Below are positions 60,742-64,000 of a stretch of 64,000 nucleotides of DNA, one piece after another; position 1 is the stretch's first letter, and every line of letters starts with the position of its first letter. A program made the position numbers and the translations under genes. Under the pieces are notes generated by a model, which saw only the letters and a list, made by a program, of their open reading frames with translations, had not been told where the DNA came from and searched no databases. Origin of the DNA: JALZKA01 sp033856515 (lineage in GTDB: Bacteria; Actinomycetota; Thermoleophilia; Solirubrobacterales; 70-9); the NCBI GenBank assembly GCA_033856515.1, contig JAWVEY010000077.1, forward strand, positions 1 through 64,000, given 5' to 3'.

Positions 60742-61665
60742 ATGAGCCATTTGCGCTCGGTCCCGGACCCCCTGTCGCCTTCGAACGAGCTCGCCCGCGG
60801 CGAGGTCGAGCCGACGATCGCCGAGCTCGAGCGCTGGGCGACGGTGCATCGTCTCGCGTGCGTTCGAATGCTTGCGGTCGCGAAGTCCGGCCACCTGGAC
60901 TCGTCGCTCTCGGCCGCCGACATCGTCTCCGCTCTCTATAACCGCGTGCTTCGCCACGACCCGGAGAACCCTGCGTGGCACGAGCGCGACCGCTTCGTCC
61001 TTTGCAAGGGCCACGCCGCGCCCATCCAGTACGCGGCGCTGGCGCACCATGGGTACTTCCCGCACGAAGACCTCCAGGGCCTTCGCAAGATCGGCGCCCC
61101 CCTTCAGGGCCACCCCGACATGAACAAGACGGCTGGAGTTGAGGTCTCGACGGGCTCCCTCGGCCAGGGCCTCTCGATGTGCGTCGGGATCGGCCTTGCG
61201 CTCCGCCTCGACGGCCTCGAGGACACCGCCCACGTGTTCGGCGTGCTCTCCGACGGCGACTGCCAGGAAGGTCAGACGTGGGAGGCCGCGACGTCGGCGG
61301 CTCACTTCGGCCTCACCAACATCACCGCGATCGTCGATTACAACCATCTTCAGACCGACGGCACAACCGAGCAGGTCATGGACATCGGCGATGTGCGCGC
61401 CAAGTTCGAGGCATTTGGATGGGACTCCATCCAGATCGACGGCCACGACATGGACGCGATCGTCCAGGCGCTCGAGCGCAGCCGCACCCTCGATCGTCCG
61501 GCAGCGATCGTCGCGCAGACGAAGAAGGGCCGCGGCGTTTCGTTCATGGAAGGCCGCTTCGGCTTCCACGGCAAGCCCCCGACACCCGAGCAGGCGGTCG
61601 AGGCGCTCGAGGAGCTCGAAGCTCGCCTCGAAGAGCAGACCGCGGCGATTGGAGAGGCGAGCTGA
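60742..61665 (+). CDS. Transketolase, N-terminal subunit
   Basis: A 307-residue thiamine-diphosphate-binding half of a split transketolase. It shows KSGHLDSSLSAADIVSALY, KGHAAPIQYAALA, STGSLGQGLSMCVGIGLAL, the TPP/Mg motif SDGDCQEGQTWEA...IVDYNHLQTDG and KGRGVSFMEG. The enzyme moves two-carbon units between sugar phosphates in the pentose phosphate path, but split forms may act on other substrates. ATG 60742; in-frame upstream ATG 60688 is possible. The stop overlaps the next start (TGATG). Confidence 0.93.
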   Translation: MSHLRSVPDPLSPSNELARGEVEPTIAELERWATVHRLACVRMLAVAKSGHLDSSLSAADIVSALYNRVLRHDPENPAWHERDRFVLCKGHAAPIQYAALAHHGYFPHEDLQGLRKIGAPLQGHPDMNKTAGVEVSTGSLGQGLSMCVGIGLALRLDGLEDTAHVFGVLSDGDCQEGQTWEAATSAAHFGLTNITAIVDYNHLQTDGTTEQVMDIGDVRAKFEAFGWDSIQIDGHDMDAIVQALERSRTLDRPAAIVAQTKKGRGVSFMEGRFGFHGKPPTPEQAVEALEELEARLEEQTAAIGEAS

Positions 61666-62657
61666 TGGCCGGCAAGTCCGAGCCGAGCGCGACGCGGAAT
61701 GCCTACGGCGCCGCACTCGTCGAGCTTGGCGAGGCGCACGAGGAAGTCGTCGCGCTCGACGCCGACCTCTCCGTCTCGACCCAGTCGGCGAAGTTCGGCG
61801 AGGCGTTCCCCGACCGCTTCTTCAACGTCGGCGCGGCCGAGGCCAACATGATGTCCATGGCCTGCGGGCTCGCCGCCACCGGCAAGCGCCCCTACGCATC
61901 GACCTTCGCGATCTTCGCCACCGGCCGGGCATACGACCAGATCCGGCTCGGCATCGCCCACAACGAGCTGCCGGTGAAGATCTGCGCCTCGCACGGCGGC
62001 GTTTCGCTGGGCGAGGACGGCGCGTCGCATCAGATGATCGAGGACATCGCGCTCATGCGCGTGATGCCGAACATGACCGTGGTCGTCCCGGCCGATTACA
62101 ACCAGGCCTACCGCGCGACCCTCGAGTCCTATGAGTCGGACGAGCCCCAGTACCTGCGCTTCGGCCGGCCCGCAACGCCCGTCGTCTACGAGGACGTGCC
62201 TGACACGCTTGGCACCGGCGTCGACGTTCTGCGCGAGGGCAAGGACATTTCGCTCTTCGCGACCGGCCACATGGTCTGGCGCGCGCTGGAGGCAGCCGAC
62301 TCGCTCGAGGCCGAGGACGGGATCGAGGCCGAGGTCGTGAACGTCTCGATCATCAAGCCCATCCACTCCGAGTCAGTCCTCGAGTCCATCGCTAAGACCG
62401 GCGTCGCCGTCACCGCTGAGGAGCACCGCATCGTCGGCGGCCTCGCGGACGCGGTCCGCCACGTCGCCGCCGAGCAGCATCCCGTACCGATCTTTGCCGT
62501 CGGCATGGGCGACGAATTCGGCATCTCCGGCACCGGCGAGGCTTGCATGGAGCACTTCGGGCTCACAGCCCGCGGAATCGCGGACCGTGCGCGCGAAGCA
62601 CTCCTACTCAAGCCGATCGTCTCGCACCCGCCTCTCTACGGGCCCGACTGGACCTAG
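61665..62657 (+). CDS. Transketolase, C-terminal subunit
   Basis: A 330-residue partner of the preceding gene: pyrimidine-binding domain (LVELGEAHEEVVALDADLSVST, NVGAAEANMMSMACGLAATGKRPY, SHGGVSLGEDGASHQMIEDIALMRVMPN) and C-terminal transketolase domain (EEHRIVGGLADAV). The Glu in VGAAEANM activates the cofactor. ATG 61665 overlaps the N-subunit stop by one base. Split transketolases are common in archaea and some bacteria; they form an alpha2-beta2 unit. The stop shares CTAG with the converging membrane-protein gene. Confidence 0.94.
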   Translation: MAGKSEPSATRNAYGAALVELGEAHEEVVALDADLSVSTQSAKFGEAFPDRFFNVGAAEANMMSMACGLAATGKRPYASTFAIFATGRAYDQIRLGIAHNELPVKICASHGGVSLGEDGASHQMIEDIALMRVMPNMTVVVPADYNQAYRATLESYESDEPQYLRFGRPATPVVYEDVPDTLGTGVDVLREGKDISLFATGHMVWRALEAADSLEAEDGIEAEVVNVSIIKPIHSESVLESIAKTGVAVTAEEHRIVGGLADAVRHVAAEQHPVPIFAVGMGDEFGISGTGEACMEHFGLTARGIADRAREALLLKPIVSHPPLYGPDWT

Positions 62658-63235
62658 CGCCTGGTGATAGGCCGCTCCTCGCGGTCATCGACGCCGTCGC
62701 GGTCCCGGTCGACCACGGGAGCGGTGCGCTCATGGCGGTCATCGACGCCGTCGCGGTCCCGGTCGACCACAACATGCTCTTCGCGGCCCTCGCCGACTCG
62801 CGGCGCGAATACGTTGAGAACGAGCAGGACCGCAGCGATGCCCCAGCCGAGCTCGGTCAGCCAGTTGGCGGCTGCGAGGCCGAGAACATCACCGTCTATC
62901 CAACCGATCAACGCACAAGCGCCCAGGCCTAGCCCAACGACGAGGCTGAACCCCTTGGCGAGGGCGTGCTGAGCGGAGCCGAACAGAAGGAGCACGCCGG
63001 CGGTGATCGTGATCCACGCCGTCCAGCCGTTCCATTCGAAGCCGATGAACTCGTCGCTCGTCACGTCCGCATCGGGGAAACCGCCCGTGGCGAAGTTGAG
63101 GGGCTGATCGCCCCCTGAAATGAGCATGATCAAACCGAACGCGGCGAGGATCGCCCCGATTACGTAGGCGGGCCCGCGCGCCAATCCCGTGCCTCTGTCG
63201 TACGTCGTGGTGGTGTCTCTGCGTAAGAACGCCAT
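62654..63235 (-). CDS. DUF4383-like membrane protein with DRDRDGVDDR tail
   Basis: A 193-residue protein with four membrane helices (LARGPAYVIGAILAAFGLIM, NGWTAWITITAGVLLLFG, GLGLGACALIGWIDG, WGIAAVLLVLNVFAP), like the DUF4383 family. The C-terminal cytoplasmic or external tail contains two copies of DRDRDGVDDR, encoded by a perfect 36-bp DNA repeat. Start ATG 63235 follows GGAAGGAG. The tail is acidic and could bind calcium. Function unknown. Confidence 0.8.
   Translation of the reverse strand: MAFLRRDTTTTYDRGTGLARGPAYVIGAILAAFGLIMLISGGDQPLNFATGGFPDADVTSDEFIGFEWNGWTAWITITAGVLLLFGSAQHALAKGFSLVVGLGLGACALIGWIDGDVLGLAAANWLTELGWGIAAVLLVLNVFAPRVGEGREEHVVVDRDRDGVDDRHERTAPVVDRDRDGVDDREERPITRR
62681..62770 (-). 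repeat. Perfect 36-bp direct repeat in the membrane protein gene
   Basis: The 36-base unit at 62681-62716 recurs exactly at 62735-62770, 54 bases away, and encodes the duplicated VVDRDRDGVDD peptide. The identity at DNA level suggests a recent duplication or slippage. Confidence 0.9.
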
Positions 63236-63313
63236 TTGGACTCCTTCCCTTGGACTCGCCAGGGCCATGTGGCCTCGGCTCCTCACGCAGGGATACCCGG
63301 GGAAGGGAGGGCG

Positions 63314-63883
63314 CTAACGCGGAGGTATTAATTCCGCCAGCCTGGCTGCGACGATCCCGAAGGCGAAGTAGAGGGCCGGAAGCCACTCGGCGACGCCGAA
63401 GAGGCCGTCGGCCGACGGCGCGTACATCGCCAGGTCGGCCTCGACGATCAGGATCTCGGCCAGCGGGCCCAGGATCGCTGCCAGGACTGCGCAGACCAGA
63501 GCCGGAATGCCACCGCCGAACCGCGCCGCGATCAGGATCGCCAGTGCCCAGATCAAAACGGTCGCGGTGAGCGGGTCCTCGTCAGAGACGACGGCGGTCA
63601 GCGCATAGAGGCCGATCACGCTTACGATCGCCGCGGCTGCCTCGACCAGGCTATGGCCGGGGCGGGGAGGGCCGAGGCGCAGCCGCGTCTCCCCCGTGGC
63701 CACCGTGGCGAGCCCGACGGCAACCGGGAACCACAGCTGGCTCTTCCATACGAAGGGGAAGGTCTCGTCCAGGTAGGTGGTGGTGCCGGTGGCGACATGG
63801 CACGCATCGCCGATCAGACCCCCGGCGGCCCCGACCACGAACAAGATCAACGCTTGGCGCACGTCCAGCCGCACGGCGCGCAC
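63314..63883 (-). CDS. Multi-pass membrane protein, INSIG-like (tentative)
   Basis: A 189-residue polytopic protein with about six helices. The start RQALILFVVGAAGGLIGDAC, then HVATGTTTYLDE and LWFPVAVGLATVA, resembles bacterial INSIG-domain proteins (HVASG ... WWxPP pattern). The likeness is by memory and modest. It is on the same strand as the DUF4383-like gene with a gap of 78 bases. Function is unknown. Confidence 0.6.
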   Translation of the reverse strand: MRAVRLDVRQALILFVVGAAGGLIGDACHVATGTTTYLDETFPFVWKSQLWFPVAVGLATVATGETRLRLGPPRPGHSLVEAAAAIVSVIGLYALTAVVSDEDPLTATVLIWALAILIAARFGGGIPALVCAVLAAILGPLAEILIVEADLAMYAPSADGLFGVAEWLPALYFAFGIVAARLAELIPPR

Positions 63884-63909
63884 CCTATCGGGCGCAATTT
63901 TCGTTGCGC

Positions 63910-63949
63910 CTTAGCGAAGCATTAGCGTTCGCTCACAATCTTCGCTAAG
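63910..63949. promoter_or_regulatory. TTAGCGAA-type inverted repeats upstream of the last gene
   Basis: CTTAGCGAAG (63910-63919) and CTTCGCTAAG (63940-63949) are perfect 10-bp inverted copies; AGCGTTCGCT lies between them. Three related half-sites in 40 bases suggest an operator upstream of the gene starting at 63883, or a terminator of an unseen gene beyond the window. Confidence 0.45.
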
Positions 63950-64000
63950 CTTTTCGCAAGCTCCAAGGTGACTGTCGCCTTGCAGGGGAACTGGCCCAAA

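Overview
The window is a gene-dense, high-GC bacterial chromosome segment. Genes are tightly packed, 4-bp start/stop overlaps are common, and GTG and TTG starts are frequent. It is almost certainly from the Actinobacteriota. The best guess is class Thermoleophilia (Solirubrobacterales or Gaiellales-like), an inference from the secA-prfB order, acidic lipoproteins with GATGASGS-type linkers, a cell-wall-binding repeat protein, a DUF5995 protein and F420-type oxidoreductases. I see no rRNA, phage, transposase or CRISPR array. One tRNA gene (Asp) is present. No stretch longer than about 210 bases lacks a gene.

Layout. 0-11 kb: alcohol dehydrogenase, alpha/beta hydrolase plus cyclopropane-fatty-acid synthase with a decayed amine-oxidase remnant, a GAF-GGDEF-EAL c-di-GMP protein, an FAH-family hydrolase, tRNA-Asp, a secreted trypsin-like protease, ferritin and an enolase-superfamily enzyme. 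11-16 kb: amino acid permease and a three-gene operon of exported surface proteins. 16-21 kb: a reverse-strand operon with an Orn/Lys/Arg decarboxylase, a DDAH-like pentein hydrolase, an M20 carbamoylase, a cupin and a flavodoxin-like reductase, fitting breakdown of arginine or methylarginine to putrescine (inference). 21-30 kb: ZIP metal transporter with an operator-like palindrome, CNNM/CorC-type protein, 3-hydroxyacyl-CoA dehydrogenase, three tandem paralogous lipoproteins, sterol-desaturase-like protein, thiolase, a further lipoprotein, LLM oxidoreductase and a methyltransferase. 30-41 kb: cell-wall-binding protein, M23 peptidase, lysA-hom-GNAT-thrC, comF and hpf.

40-48 kb: a membrane-anchored protein built on a DnaG primase core whose TOPRIM catalytic residues are gone, translationally coupled to endonuclease IV. 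Then secA, an NTF2-like gene, a vapBC toxin-antitoxin pair, and prfB with its programmed +1 frameshift. 48-54.5 kb: acyltransferase, FIST protein overlapping nadC, an Fpg-type glycosylase and nadA. 54.5-60.5 kb: two secreted proteins that share an identical-length, cysteine-capped 73-residue helical module at their C-termini, then a three-gene redox operon: MauE-thioredoxin fusion, a Tat-exported MauA-like protein without the TTQ tryptophans, and a CcdA-like membrane protein fused to a probable beta-propeller. 60.7-64 kb: split transketolase and two small membrane proteins.

The strongest candidates for undescribed biology are the degenerate primase/membrane protein, the MauE/MauA-like/CcdA-propeller operon, and the paired Cys-capped helical hairpin module. 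All functions are inferred from sequence alone.
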